Positions 37,336 to 50,868 of a stretch of 64,000 nucleotides of DNA are shown in pieces (the stretch's first letter is position 1; each line of letters begins with the position of its first letter). The DNA is from Hippopus hippopus (lineage: Eukaryota; Mollusca; Bivalvia; Cardiida; Cardiidae), in NCBI GenBank assembly GCA_946811185.2, contig OX328104.1, positions 47,538,505 to 47,602,504 on the forward strand. Reading direction: 5' to 3'. The translations under genes and the position numbers were made by a program. The notes below the pieces were generated by a model. It was not told the DNA's origin. It did no database searches and saw only the letters and a program-made list of their open reading frames with translations.

Positions 37336-39422
37336 ATTGTTTTCATAACCCCTATTCCTCTCCTTCCAACCACGACTCTACCATTTTACACGCTCACTAA
37401 CATGTTTCTTTTTGATGACATTCTTCAGACTGGAATCAGTCTATTAACCGTTGGCCACACAATCTTGTCGGGCTTTAAAAATGTAGTGGGAAAAACAGCA
37501 TACATGTATTAAGCATGTTCTCTTTTTCCTCACAGCGTTCTTTCATCATTTGAAAGATTTTCAACATTTTGTCATTTGGTAGAGTTAAACAGATCATTTT
37601 CTTAGATGGAAAAAACCCTGAAACTGCAATACAAAAAAACTCACTTAACGTCATATTCTCCATGTCTGAATCAACCGACCAGGGAAAAAGCCTCTTCGGA
37701 GAGCACAGATTCAGACCAGATTCAGACCAGACTGCACAGACCATGCAGTCACTCAAACAAGGTTTACTGTAGTGATGCTCTTGCTCATTACAATGATTCA
37801 ATACAATCGCCCATGTTCTCCAGTGACATATATATAGTCGCTTTTGAAGACAATAAAAGATCAAGATCAGACTGTCCTTTGAATGCAGTGCAGATCAGTA
37901 TCACAGACATACATATTGAATATCTTAATTGTCTGTTTATGAATAATTCATATGAAAAAAAAACTCGACACTGAAATTGTAATGTTTGGATATTGTTTTT
38001 CTGACTATAAAAGGCCAAAACTGAGTGTTTTAACCAAACTTTCCCGTTTCTGATGAGCCCGAGGAAGAAGGCTGTTAAAAACATTGTGGAAAAATGCAAA
38101 TAACCGTCGTTTTCTCCTTTTCTCACAATGTTTTTTTTTACCATTTCAAAGATTCAAATCATCATTAATTTGGTCTACATTTCATTCGTCATGTGCAAAT
38201 GCTTTCGTTTTGGACAAGTCTAAAATTACATCATTTGGTAAAGGGTTGAGGGTTTGGTAGATACTACATGCTTTGAAAGTAATGTGGGAGAAATTGGCCA
38301 GCCGATGTTTTGAACAGAACAATCTTGCCAAGGACAATTTAGCCAGCCGAAAAACGTATGGTAGGACAATTTGTCAAGATAAACGCGAGCAGCCAAAAGT
38401 AATCACTTTGATAGCCATAATACAGGCACATTCTATATGACATATTCATCATGTCCATCATTCAATATGGATATTATTGATAATATCTGACAATATGTTA
38501 CAGTATAGTTTCAAAAGTTGCAAAAGTTACAGAAAATAATACATGTATTTATATTTTCTTAATCTTTTATAAAAGGTTGGTAGGTACTGTTATTTATGAT
38601 GAGTGATATCTAAAGCTTGAAAATCGGTATTACTGGTCAGAATAGTCACGTACATTCTACGTTTTATTGCTGTCGACTGGCAGACATACATCTTTAGCAT
38701 TCCGTTAAACTACATGTACTTATTTGTAAGGGACGGAGAGTTTCTACGTGACTTGGTTATAAAATGTCTATCCCATACATAATTCAAACAACTGCCATTT
38801 GATTTGTGATTTTAAACCACTGTAGTTATTCAGTGTTGACCGATTACAGTGCTGACAGCACCTTGATTATAAATGGCCGGTGCATACGTTGTATACATGC
38901 TGGCTGATCATAGCTGAATGAATCGTACCAGGTAGCGTTTTATTGAGTAAACGTTTATTTTTAAATTTTATTTTGAAATTCAAAGTAACGGTTGTCGTTT
39001 TGAAAAGTAGTCCGGTTCTATACCCAGAATGCCCAAATCAGATAGATGTGTATTTGAAAAATGCCACCTAGCGGAAGATAATGGATGAAAACAGCCCCAG
39101 GTGATAGTTGGTAAAAACTTTCCCTAGTTTCGATTTACTTTGTAAGATTATATCAGTTTCCCAAAATCAGTCTTCACGAGGCGGGTTTAACAATAAAGTC
39201 GCCGATAAGATTATTCGCTAATCTTGACTACAAGGCAGTAAATTTTCCTCTTTGTCGAAATAGTCTCACAAATTCTCAGGAGTTTCACTCCAATGCAATG
39301 GAAAACGCGTATGCATTTCCTCGTTTTGGTATTTTTAGGGGAAGGTATCGGTATTTGACCATCTGTAATTAGTTCCTATTTCCTTACAGTTGGTCCAAAT
39401 AAATTATCAATCACTAATTTCC
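37336..39422. other. Gene-free stretch with MITE-1 remnants
   Basis: Diverged MITE-1 pieces lie around 37485-37600 and 38030-38250 (GTAAAGGGTTGAG at the right end). The ORFs at 37475-37864 and 37606-37974 cross these repeats on opposite strands and are not genes. Confidence 0.5.
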
Positions 39423-39913
39423 TTAACCCTTTACCACACAATGCCGACTTTTAACGATCCTGGGAAAGAAGCCTTCTGAAAACATTGTGGGAAAAGGAGA
39501 AAATGCTGGTACATGCTCCCACAATGTTTTCTATCCTATCAAAGAATAATTGCATCAGTTAAGCCACATAAAAATTGTCGCCCGCCCGGGTAGCTCAGTG
39601 GTTAGCGTATCGGACTCGTGACCTTGTGGTTGTGAATTCGATACCCGGTTGAGGTAAACTTTCTTTCCGGCGACTTTTCGCCTCTCACCTCTGATGCGTG
39701 TGAGATAGCAGTCAGTGACTTGGAAAGAAAGTTGTGTCAGTACCGGTGTGAGAAAGCCATGAAACACATGCGTAGGTGCACTGACCGCCGTGATATGACC
39801 TAAGCTGTTAAAACGGCGTTAAACTCCAATTCAAACAAACAAATTGAAATTGTCGTCTGCAAATGCTTTCAATTTGGACAAAGCTAAGGTTTTGCCGTCT
39901 GGTAAAGGGTTAG
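39423..39913. mobile_element. MITE-1 copy split by a SINE
   Basis: The left end is TTAACCCTTTACCACACAAT at 39423 and the right end is GTCTGGTAAAGGGTTA. The SINE at 39581-39846 interrupts it. Part of one palindrome arm is deleted (AATGCTGGTACATGCTCCCA). Confidence 0.85.
39581..39846 (+). mobile_element. tRNA-derived SINE nested in MITE-1, 9-bp target duplication
   Basis: Same family and length class (266 bp) as 11141-11408, starting CCCGCCCGGGTAGCTCAGTG, with box B-like ATTCGATACCC and a CAAACAAACAAA tail. AAATTGTCG flanks it at 39572-39580 and 39847-39855, which is host MITE sequence. Confidence 0.9.
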
Positions 39914-39963
39914 GCTGGCTTTATGTTTACAAGGGTTGCATCGAGTGTATGTTCTTTCCTTTT

Positions 39964-40685
39964 TAGCCGTGGTCACACCTTACGTAGTTAACCGTAGTGG
40001 GGAATGACCGTAGATGGCCGTAGTTGACCGTATTAAACGTAGTTGATCGTAGTTACACGTAGAAAGTCGTAGTTCAACGTAGTAATGAACGTAGTTTAAA
40101 CTTACGGTTTACCCGTAGTAAGAGCATAATTTTTGAACATGTCCAAAAATTTGTTACGGTTAACTACGATGTTCTGACCGTAGTTTGAACGTAGTTGACC
40201 GTAGTTAACCGTAATTGACCCTACTTAACCGTAGTGTGTTTAATACGTTCAACTACGGCCAACTACGGTAATTCCCCATTACGGTCAACTACGTAAGATG
40301 TGACAGCGTTTAACATACAATGACTGCAGCTTGCCCGTACAGAGCAGGCACAATTACAAGGTTAACCGTAGCTTAACGCAGTTGACCTTCATTTACCGTA
40401 GTTGAGCGTACTTAGGACGTAGTTTATACGTAATTTAACGTAGTTAATCGTAGTTTGACGTAGTAATACCCTAGTTAACCCTAGCTACTTTGCACGCAGT
40501 TGGATGTAGTTAATCTACTTACATGTAGATCAACCTACTTAGACTTTCTCTATTGCCAAGTTTGAACCTACTTTGAACATACTTCAACGTAGTTGACCGT
40601 AGTAGCACTACGGCAGACTACGTTTGAAATGAACTACGGACAACTACGTGCATGACTGTAAATGTGACCATGGCTTTCAAGTCAG
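39964..40685. mobile_element. Foldback element made of CGTAGTT-type repeats
   Basis: Outer ends AGCCGTGGTCACACCTTACG and, inverted, GTAAATGTGACCATGGCT. Inside, dozens of variants of CGTAGTTGACCGTAGTTAAC run in one direction and then in the complement (GGTCAACTACG). An inner pair, TTACGTAGTTAACCGTAGTG near 39979 and its complement near 40290, suggests two fused foldback halves. There is no coding content. Confidence 0.7.
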
Positions 40686-41495
40686 TACTTAACCCTTTAC
40701 ATCACAGTAAAATTTTAGGTTGACAAAAATTGCAAGCATTTGAAGAGGACAGATGAATGTGGCTCAAAAGATGATTTCTATCTTTGACATGGTTACCAGC
40801 ATTTTCACCTTTTCCCACAATGTTGTTTAAAGACCTGCTGCTTCAAGGTCGTTAAAACTAGGGACTGTGTGATAAAAGGTTTAAAAGGGGTGTAACTTTA
40901 TATAGACTTAAGAAATTATTGTTCAGCAGTCTAAGATAGTACAATGTACATGTATATGGATTAGAAAAAAAGCTTCAGAAACAGCCACTGTCTACAAACC
41001 ATCAGCTGGTTTTTAAAGATACATCCTTGAAGCTGTAAAAAAAAAAACGCTGTTAAAACTTGACAGTGTGTAGAATAGTACAGAATTTAGTCAGCTGTGT
41101 AAACATAGATAAATTTCCAATATATATTGTGTAAGGGATAAAGAGACTCAAAGGATTTGTCTTCGATTTAGAACCGGAAACGACAACAGTGACTTTTTTT
41201 TTTTGAAGGCCTCCAGAAAATAAGCATTTATCTTTCGGTAGTAATATGTGCAACCTTGCAACCGTCAGGGGCAACATTTGACATGAAGATACAAGAATGA
41301 TCATAGTTTGATAAAAATTAAGATGAAAAGGGTTTCAAAACTGGGTGAAAACGAGTCCAGACGTACCTTTATCGACGAATAACAAAATGTAAATTTTAAT
41401 CCATTAAGCGCCTTTCACAATTCAGTTGCCTATGTAGCCAATGTAGACCAAATTTAGACTGCACAAAACGTGTCTTATCTTTGATATTTTTTTTC

Positions 41496-41719
41496 TTAAC
41501 CCATAGGCTGCTGAGCGGGACTCAAAGACCTTTTGCGGATAGTATAGATCAAGATTAGATTACACAGAACGTGCAGTCTAATCTTGGATCTACATTGTCC
41601 CATAAGGAGATATTCCCCCCCCCCCCCAAAAAAAAAAAAAAAGTTTGAAATAGCAACATTTAGGTTGTTACTGTCGGCTTGAAAGTTTCATTTAAATTAT
41701 TTAGCAAGCTAAGTGTTAA
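41496..41719. mobile_element. MITE-3 copy
   Basis: TTAA boundaries, left TTAACCCATAGGCTGCTGAG, right TTTAGCAAGCTAAGTGTTAA. It contains a C-run followed by an A-run near 41608-41642, where other copies have the T/A-rich centre. Confidence 0.75.
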
Positions 41720-41993
41720 AGCAGTCGGCAACAATATTTTGTATTAACTTGCTACTAAACTGTTTACTCTGTATTGTCGTCTGTCAGTTTAGCAGGTTAA
41801 CTTTTACGTGTACGGTAAGGTTGAATTCGATGTTGTGTAACATAGCCACAAGTTATTTAACATGCAGATTTGTACGTGACGGCACGGTCAAACTTTACTT
41901 TCTCCTTTTTTAAAGTAAGACCAAAGGAAAATGGCGAGAATACAGTAGTGGATATATAAAACGTTCTAGTTCTAGTTTTACACATCAAAATGA

Positions 41994-42250
41994 TCTATGC
42001 TCTTGCAAAAGGGGGCTTAAGGCATCTCTGTGATGCATGATACCAAGCAAGTCATTACTGGATGATGGATACAGAAAATTGAATTTGTCTAACAACCGAC
42101 AGGATCATAGGATAAACTGGTCCTTGGACATGCAGAAGATTGACCAATAGCAAAAAGTGTCGACCCCAGGTCAGCCTGCGCGGACTGCGCAGGCTGACCT
42201 GGGTAGATACTTTTCACAGATGCATTAAGCCCCCTTTTCACAGAGCACGC
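41994..42250. mobile_element. MITE-2 copy
   Basis: Begins ATGCTCTTGCAAAAGGGGGC and ends GCCCCCTTTTCACAGAGCAC. The core palindrome is CCAGGTCAGCCTGCGCGGAC followed by TGCGCAGGCTGACCTGG. A second copy lies at about 42440-42670 and related sequence at 42810-43190 and 43790-44260. The ORFs at 42089-42673 are products of these repeats. Confidence 0.75.
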
Positions 42251-42679
42251 CTTAAATATATTAATTAGGTCACTGTACGTATCCATCTGCTGTTGTTTTT
42301 TTTCATTTTTGTTATTCCGAAAATTCTCACTAATTCATATGGTTCTATCAGGTAAAGGCATAGCCAAAACCATAAAATTGACACCTTTTCTTCCGCAGAC
42401 GGCCGTTTTTTTTCCCTCGAAAAAAAAAAAGAAAAAAAGATACGCTCTGGCAAAAGGGGGATAAATGCATCTCCGTGATACATGATACCACCACATGATT
42501 AGCGTTCCATGATAGCCACTGTTTTTAACAACCGACTTAATCATTAGGAGGATTAAACCTTGTACATACAAAAAATTGAATAATAGCGAAAAGTTTCGGC
42601 CCAGGTCAGCCTCTGACAGTGGTTGATACGTTCGCAGAGGCATGAAGCCCCCTTTTTGCAGAGCACGGCTCATTTATCA

Positions 42680-44637
42680 AAAGAAGGATGTTGGTGAAAG
42701 CTTTTGTGGTGTGTACTTAATATAGGAAAAACGAATAAAAACACATCGGAGCACATGTTCTGCGATTCAAACATCTGACAAAAATTCTAAATTTCTGCTT
42801 TTAACCCTCAGGGCGCTATGCAATAAAATTGAACCATTCTCTCTAAAAGGGGAGGTCTAATACATCTGCACAAAGTAACTACTCAGGACATGCGATTCAA
42901 ACTTGTGACAAAAATTCTAAATACCTGCCTTTAACCCTCAGGGAGCTATGAAATTGTATTAAGCCATGCTCTGTAAAAGGGGAGGTCTAATACATCTGCA
43001 CTAAGTATCTACCCAGAACAGCCTGCGTTATTTCTCAATTTTCTGTATGTCAAAGGACCAGCGTATGTCATGATTCACCTGGTTGTCATACAAAGTGGAT
43101 TTTATGAGTCAACAATTAACTGATTACTTGCTTGGTATCGTACGTCACGGAGATGCATTTATCTCCCTTTTGCCAGTGCATAGCTCAGCTATACATTTCC
43201 AGTTGGTGAAAAGAACCAGTTTTTACACTCTCAGGGGCTATTTTGCCAGATATTCTTCGGAGAGACAAAGTGTATGTGTAGAGCTTCGGTATCACTTCAT
43301 GATCATCTACCATCTGAATTAACGTTTATTGAAATTATATTTATCCATCTGAAATAGTAGAGAAACATGAAAAGACTTTTAAAATTTATCCATCCATTTA
43401 TTTTGTTTATTATTCAATCTAACAACTTCATGTCTTTAAATCTAATTGTTTTCCACGTATGTATGTATTGAATGGATCTGTATTGTATGACAATAAGCTG
43501 TATGCTTTATGTCGAAAAATAAAATGCTATGCTACTATCAAAGGTTCTAAGTTCAAATCCGGTGAGACAAAAGCAAATTGTTGCAACTAACAACATTAGG
43601 GTGCGAATACTGGTGAGGTTTCCAGTCCAGGGAGAAATCATCGACAAGCATTGATAAAGGTGGTAAAAACTTTTTTCACAATCGATGTAAAACAGATAGA
43701 AAGCTTAAAAATATACATGTACTTTATTTTAAAGTCTGAAGTATGCAGCCATGTTCCAAACTATCTACAAATTCACCAAGAGCCATTCTTAATACATGAA
43801 CCCTGCTTTGCAAAAAGGGGGGTTAGACCCTTTACACAATCCCGAGTTTTAAGGACCCTAAGAGAGCTTTTGAAAACATTGCATGAAAAGGAGAATATTC
43901 GGGTTGCCAGCATTCTCTTTGGGTCCCACAATCTTTTCTACTCGTTTTGAGAAAAGTTCCATCCTTTGTGCCACATTAAATTTGTCTTCCTCAACTGCTT
44001 TCAATTGGGACTAGTCTAGAATTCTGTTGTTTTATGAGGTAATGCATCTTCGTGACACAATATATCAGGCAAGTCGTCGCATGGATTATTTTGCCCCAAA
44101 ATTGGCTAATTATTGAAGTAGAATGGTTCTTTGGCATGCAGACTGTATACCGTTATTTTAAAGTTTCGACCGATGCCAGCCTGCGCTTTCCGCGCAGGCT
44201 GACATGAGTTAATACTTTTTATAGATGCATTATACCTCCTTCTCGAGCACGACTGATTTAAAGGGTTGGATTCCCTGCATTATGCATATATAAGCATGTG
44301 GAAAAAAAAAACTTGTACATGCAGTCGACGCAGAATTCGTATTGCAGTGTTGCGACTTCAGAACTAGTATACTAGTACGATTACTAGTAGTCGGTGTATA
44401 GTTTCAGCCCTCGTTAAAGACAAAGAGCACAATGACTTTCATACTTGCATATGTGACCCTGTCAACAAATAAAGGCTGTCAGACGACAGTGACTTGTTTC
44501 GTGGAAAGAAAACTAGATTTTGTTTACCAGCATTTTTTCCTTTTTCTCACAACGTTTTCAAAAGCCTTTTCTTTAGGGGTTTTAACTCGGGATGTTTTGA
44601 TAAATGGTGAAGACATTTGCATCTTTGTAGCAGGGAA
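42680..44637. other. Repeat-rich gene-free stretch
   Basis: Contains MITE-2-like segments, a possible tRNA-like SINE fragment near 43545-43660 (GTTCTAAGTTCAAATCCGG) and a MITE-1 copy around 43826-44040. No supported gene. This is downstream of the CLN6 stop codon, so the CLN6 3' UTR may extend into it. Confidence 0.5.
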
Positions 44638-47600
44638 CTACACGTATGGCGCCTCTTTCAAATACAAAGTATAATAAGCCCAGGGTTCCGGCACGTACAC
44701 AACACCCGGGTATTTCTTCCTTAACACGGCGTCATTCCATAAAAACGCTACCCATATAATGGTAAGTACTAAAGTCACTCCAAAGGTATAAAATAAGAAC
44801 CGTCCATTGACATCCATCACGTGACCTTTGGCTTTCTCAACAAGGACAACAACAACCATGGCGATGAAAGTCAGGCTATAAACTGAGAAAATCTGTCCTT
44901 CTGTAACTAGATACCTTAAATAAAATAATATTGATACAATGAAACAGTGGCCTTTTGAATAAACGCAGGGTCAGAAAAATAGTGCAAGCATGTAGCAAAG
45001 AGGACAAAAAATGAGCCATGCTCTGGAAAAAGGGGTTTTAATACACCTGCAAAAAGTATCAACCCATGTCAGCGTGAGCATGCAGCGCAGGCAGACCTGG
45101 GTTGAAATCTTTGCTATGGGTAAATTTTCTACATGTCCAAGGAGCATTTTATGTTATGGTTCTATCGGTTGAAGACAAAATGGATTCTATGGGTCCATAA
45201 TTATAGGATGACTTGCTTGGTATAATGCATCACGGAGATGCATTATCCATTATGTCCCAGAGCGAAGGTCAAATTGGTTGACACAAAATTTCTTTAAAGA
45301 AATGAAAATAGAACAATGAGAATTTCTCGTGTCATTAATAAGAATCTTCATAATCAGCGCCTCATCAAATTCCGAAATCTGACTTAAAACTTACGGTATT
45401 TCGAATTCTGACTTAAAATTGCAGACCAAGCCATGTTACGAGCCAAGTCATAATACAATAGGGGTAGTAATTAAGGCAGGGTTATGAGATCGAATCCAAG
45501 CTTGCCCACACTCTTCTGGATGGTTGAAGATATTCTTTACAACAATATACATGCTTCTTTCATCGCTTTTAAAAGACTGAACGTTTCGGCTTTGTTTACA
45601 TTGGAGGGCAACAAAATGGCTTAAAAGGACGTATAATTATGATATAAAAGCATTGTGGCTCTTGGAAAAAAATCAAGAATGCATGCAGAGTCGCACTACT
45701 TTTCAAATAATAATAATAATGATACTAATAAAAATAATAATAATAATAATAACGACAGGACAGTTTATCTTCATATAAAAAGTTAAGGATGAATGTAGGA
45801 ATGAAGCCAAAAGAACATACCAGTAATATACAGCGCTAAATATCAACAATAGCCACCAACCAGTGCCTGTCTTTGTTGTCACGTGACTTTGTTTTGATTT
45901 AAAACAACCAATGAAATACAGGAACAGGCTGATGAAAAACGGAATGTACCTGGAGCAGAAATAAATATGATCAAGTAGCTGATGTCGCAAAGAAGCTACT
46001 TGCTGTGATTTATTTCCTTTTACCACTGCTTGTTACAACCTTGAACTTACACTGAACCTTACAGCTTGAATTGAATAATATGTAGCATAGCTCCTGTTAA
46101 AGAAATTTGTTAATTTTCGAACTTGATCGATTTCGTTTACGAGTATCTTGTTCCGTTACTGAAAAATTCACATTTATTTACAGAAAAAATTATTTTTTGG
46201 ACAAGCCGATGTACTATGTATATGTATGAGTAAAACGTCTGTTCTGTTCTTTTACAATGCATGTTGTATGGTCATATTCTGGGCTTATTCAACAATTTTC
46301 GATCGTTAGTAGACTTCTTAATCAAGTCTGGGAGATGATTTGTATAAAAAGCATGGTAAAGATGGTTTGTCCTCAGATTCCATGGTAACAGTTTCATTTG
46401 GTTTATACAATGTGCAACCCTATTTACCAACAGTGCAAGAGAAGAACTGTTGCTGTGCTAAAGCTAGTTTGGCTTTTCAGATGACTTTGGCCATGAATTG
46501 AAAATAAAAGCTGGGTTGAAATTTTAGTTTAACAGCTAAATGAGAAAACGAGATAAAAGTATCTCGCATTTTCAGCCGTTAGAAATGATTCTGAATCATA
46601 TTTGCTTTGTTTGTTGAAATACTTCAGAAGCCTAGTGTCTTTCTAATTTTATTATAGCCACCAGTGAGTGTTCCTGTGAAAACATATTCACCAAACTTGT
46701 ATATAACTTCTAGTAAACCGTCCTTATTACTTTACATACAATGCATAAGAAAAAAACTTTAATCTTTGTACATTAAAGTGAATGGGACTTTAAGAATGTA
46801 CATACCACATGAGATGGCCAATCTCCTCGTCGTAAGAATAAAGCAATTCAAATGAATCTATCTGAAACGGCAATCCAAAACATAACTGAGTCAATCACTG
46901 TGAAAAGGGAGTTTAATGCATCTGCAGAAAGTTTCGATCAGGTCAGCCTGCGCAGTCAAGGGTCACAATTATTTGCTTTTGTTGAATTTTCTGTATCTCA
47001 AAGGACCATTTTACAACATGATTCAGCCGGTTTTAAAGATGCACCCTTTCAACCAGAAAGCAAACAAACGCTGTTAAAACTTTACAGTGTGTAGAATCTA
47101 GATAGCCGTGTAAACGTAGATATTAACCCTTTACCAACAATCCCTGGTTTTCACGACCCTGAGGAAGAAGCCTTTTGAAAACATTGTGGGAAAAAGAGAA
47201 AATGCTGGTAACCAGCATTTTCTCCTTTTCCCACAATGTTTTCTACCCTTCCCAAAACAAATTTAAATTTTTGAGTCAGTTTAATTTTGTCGTTTGCTAA
47301 TGCTTTTAATTTGGACCAGTCTAAAATTTTGTCGTCTGGTAAAGAGTTAAAATCAATATAAAGTGTATAGGGTAAAGAAACTGTAGGGATTTGTCTTCGA
47401 CTTAAACCAGGAACTGTGGTTGTCATGTCTATGGCTAGCCGAAATAGCATGAATGAAATACATTCTCTATCTGCTGTAATCCGTGCAACCTTGCAACCAT
47501 CAGGGACAATATTTGGCATGAAGATACAAGAGTGATTATAGTTTCATAAAATTAAAAAAAAAACGGTCAAAAATCTGGTTGAAAACGAGTGAAGATTTAT

Positions 47601-50600
47601 GTTTAGGACAAAATTGGTTACTTTTTATCATGCACAACAAAAATGCATTAAACGCCCTCTTGCCATTGCGTCGCTCATGTAACAAGTAATAAAACTGGCC
47701 GTATGGTTGAAACAAGCTGTCAACTGAAAGCATTTTTGCGCTCTCATTTCAAGTCTGAAAAATGTTATCACAGTTCCCCCTTTTCTGTATAAGCAAAGTA
47801 TAATCTCATTTGCAGTTACTGGTACAAATGTATTTATGGAATAAATATTTACATAGTTGTAAACTGTCGTCTCGATCATGTCATTTTTGTTGTAAACCTC
47901 TTATCGCCTCAATAATACTAGTATTTTAGACACAAATTGTCACCACTCGATGAAAACTTGCGATGGGTGGAGATCAAAACCTAAGCCTCCTAGACAATTA
48001 GCGAAAATTCTACCATTTCATTGTAAAAGCTTTCTCTGTACTATCGCAGTAGGCCTACAGGCCCCAAATTGCACTAGACCCGGCTGAAAACATTATCTTA
48101 AACTCAACGGTGGTAAATAGAATTAGAAAATCAGATAGTTATTGTCTGCAATTTCGGTAAGCAACTGTACCTTTATTTATTATATCTGTAACACATAAAA
48201 GTGCTATGAAACAATTTCGTGACCTACCAATCCGGCTGGTTCCAGGTTTTGCATAATGGGATTGTCTCTGACAGAAAGGTGAAGCTGGTACCCAAGATGG
48301 ACCAGTCTGTGATCAATGCTGTCTCCCACTAAATGTATACTGGCTCCCATCACAAATGTGATGATTGATAGATACACGAGGGTCTGTGACACCTTCCGCG
48401 ATGATCTGTCCAGTAGCTGTACAAATAGACGTGTTTAAACTCTTTACCAAACGACAAAATTTGATCTAGTCCAAATTGAAAGCATTTGCCGATGACAATC
48501 CAAATGTTGCACAAGTTAGGAAATCTTTTTTTTTTTACGTAGAAAGGGTAGAAAATATTGTGGGAAAAGGAGAAAATGCTATTTTAACCCATTTTACTTA
48601 CATTTACAAAACTTTTTAAAGACTTGAGATTTTGTAAAATGCCATTATAAGAGCTTCAGCTGTCTTGTACCCTCAAAAGCATCAAGTTCAAGCTTCAAAG
48701 AATTATCAGTTTCCAAGGGCAAATACTGTGGAGCTTGTAACAAGAGACCACGTGTTTTGTGGTGTCTGATGCGGCTCTACAATGTTTGCTCTTGTCCACT
48801 TAACTGTTTACCACACAGTCCCGAGTTTTAGCGACCCCGAAGAAAGAAGATTTTTGAAAACATTTTGCGAAAAGGGAAAAAATGCTGGTAACCACCATTT
48901 TCTTCTTTTCCCACAATGTTTTCTACCCCATCAGAGATAAAAATCATTATTTGGGCAACATTCATTTTGTCGTCTGCACATGCTTTGAATTTTGTTTGAG
49001 TCCAAAAAATTTGTCGTTTGGTAAAGAGTCAAATAAACAGAGTTAAACATATTCTCTGAGAATATGAAAGGTTATACAGCCTTGCAGTCCAATCTACATG
49101 TATCCTTGCTCTTTTCGGTAACGATTTTTTTTTTCTAAGATAAATTATACTGGATTCAAATCCGTAAATGGATCCATTAAAGTAGTTCTTTTTTTTGCTT
49201 ATGAAATACTTCAGGTTAAATGATAACATTTTGTCAAAGACTTTGGTTGAATTCCTAATGACTAATATCAATAATTAGTTCACAGGTGAAATAAAAATAT
49301 ATGAGCTGTCGCCATGTATTTTTTTTTCGATGAGGGTTTGTATAGAACTTATAGCATAAAGATAACTAAAATGGATACATAAATTTGTTAGAATGGCGAC
49401 AAATTTTCTAGAAAATATAAGAAACGTTTCTTGCGGCCTTATCATAATTTTCACAAAATCTTCATTTTGTCCTGAATATAATTTTAAAACTTAAAATGAT
49501 TTCATATATAATTATACCTTCAGTATGCAGAAAGGTGTTATAATGTTGTATGCCATATGAAAGTAGTCCCCAACGCTCGGTTTGTTCAATGGTGTCCATT
49601 CTAGAGGAACAAATAGCTGAAAAATGTAATGTAAACACAATCCTTTGAACGCCTATTACTATTTTAGATGCCTTTGCGACAAGTGTAGATCTAGATTAGA
49701 CTGCACAAAACATGCAACCTGATCTTTGATCTGCACTGTCCGTTTTGCTGAAACACTGCAGACAAAAAAGCAACCACGAAATTGTAATTGTAATCTAGGA
49801 TGAACATGCTGGGTATATTCGGCGAGTTCAGAGTTGACTATGATATTGCTATGACAGATGTCTCTGAATATATGATATCTTTTTTTCCTTCTTACGAGTA
49901 CGAATTCCGTAAGAGAGCTACATAATTCAGCAGATGACTTTAGAGATTTCTTTCTAAAGGCGACAGTAAGGTTTGATGAAACTAGCCAGATCTTGACTTC
50001 CGGTTGATAACTGCAACAGTATCAGTCAATACCTTTCTCTACTAGAGGTTAAAATTTAGACCTTTTCAGAATGAAAACATTTGCAGTCGATAAATTCACT
50101 ATTGTTCGACTGATTACATTTGTCGAAGAAAGGAATAAAAGCTGGTTGCCACGATGTTTTTAAAAGCCTTCTACCCCAGGACTGTTTAGTAAATAATTAG
50201 ACTTGAAAAGGTAGGCTCAGCTAACTGTCTCAGACAGAATCCACAGATTTAAAAACCAATTTTGCATCTCAGCTGTCCTATATTCGATACTTGTGGAAAA
50301 GGTATTCTGTGTTTTATATTTTTCTTACTAAAATGTTTTTGAAAAGATTAAACTGACTTGAGCCGAGATCTGGAAAAAGGAAGTTATTTGCATTTCCATG
50401 ACACATCCTACTAAGCAAGTCATCATAAAATTATGGATCCATAAAATCCATTTGCCTAACAACCAACTGAATCATGAGGCAGAATGGTTTTTGAATATGC
50501 AGAAATATCACAAACAGCAAAAAGGTACGATCCATGTCAACTTGTGCGGACTGCTTGGGCTGATATGGGTTGATACTTTTTGCAGATGCATTAAACCCCC

Positions 50601-50852
50601 TTTTTTACAGAGCATGGTTGACTTTTATTTGATAAAAACTGACCATGTGTCGATATAGAAACTTGAGCTCAATTTCATGTACAGAATTGCTTGAAAAAAT
50701 GAATAATGTTTATGTTTTACTATAAGAGTACTTACGGCAACGATCGGCCGACCAAAATCGAAAATCCAATTCTCTAGAGCCAGAACTAACCAGATATCCC
50801 AGTGGAACTTGTCATCTCCACGTGGTGTTCTGTAATACCATGATGCTACCAT
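44638..50852 (-). CDS. CLN6: CLN6 orthologue, ER transmembrane protein, six exons
   Basis: Exons read 50852-50736, 49616-49518, 48416-48228, 46861-46806, 45949-45821 and 44914-44638. Every junction has GT/AG and joins in phase, giving about 288 residues (human 311). Segments typical of CLN6 are clear: [61 protein letters not shown] (across the exon 4-5 junction), [11 protein letters not shown] (exon 5-6) and [20 protein letters not shown] at the C-terminus, with several membrane helices. CLN6 acts in the ER, where with CLN8 it helps export lysosomal enzymes; loss in humans causes neuronal ceroid lipofuscinosis. The ATG at 50852 gives a shorter N-terminus than vertebrates and lies 17 bp from a MITE, so a further 5' exon is possible. 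The introns are full of MITE-1 and MITE-2 copies and a minor (AAT)n run. Confidence 0.9.
45706..45752. repeat. (AAT)n microsatellite in CLN6 intron
   Basis: About fifteen AAT units with a few interruptions, close to the donor side of CLN6 exon 5. Confidence 0.85.
47123..47350. mobile_element. MITE-1, complete copy in CLN6 intron
   Basis: TTAA at 47123-47126 and 47347-47350, ends TTAACCCTTTACCA and TGGTAAAGAGTTAA. The central palindrome at about 47175-47242 has arms of roughly 33 bases with one mismatch. Confidence 0.88.
48440..48590. mobile_element. MITE-1, truncated copy
   Basis: The left half in reverse orientation (AAACTCTTTACCAAACGACA) up to GGGAAAAGGAGAAAATGCT. The second half is missing. 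Confidence 0.7.
48800..49030. mobile_element. MITE-1 copy in CLN6 intron
   Basis: Starts TTAACTGTTTACCACACAGT and ends GTCGTTTGGTAAAGAGTC. The palindrome is diverged (AATGCTGGTAACCACCATTT). Confidence 0.75.
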
Positions 50853-50868
50853 TGTGTTATTCTAGATG

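Noticed and set aside
37475..37974. Overlapping 129- and 122-codon ORFs
   Set aside because: They lie on opposite strands across MITE-1 and MITE-3-like repeats, with no domains or splice support.
42089..42673. Small ORFs at 42089-42286, 42265-42483 and 42335-42673
   Set aside because: They translate MITE-2 palindromes and A-runs; similar peptides arise from other MITE-2 copies.
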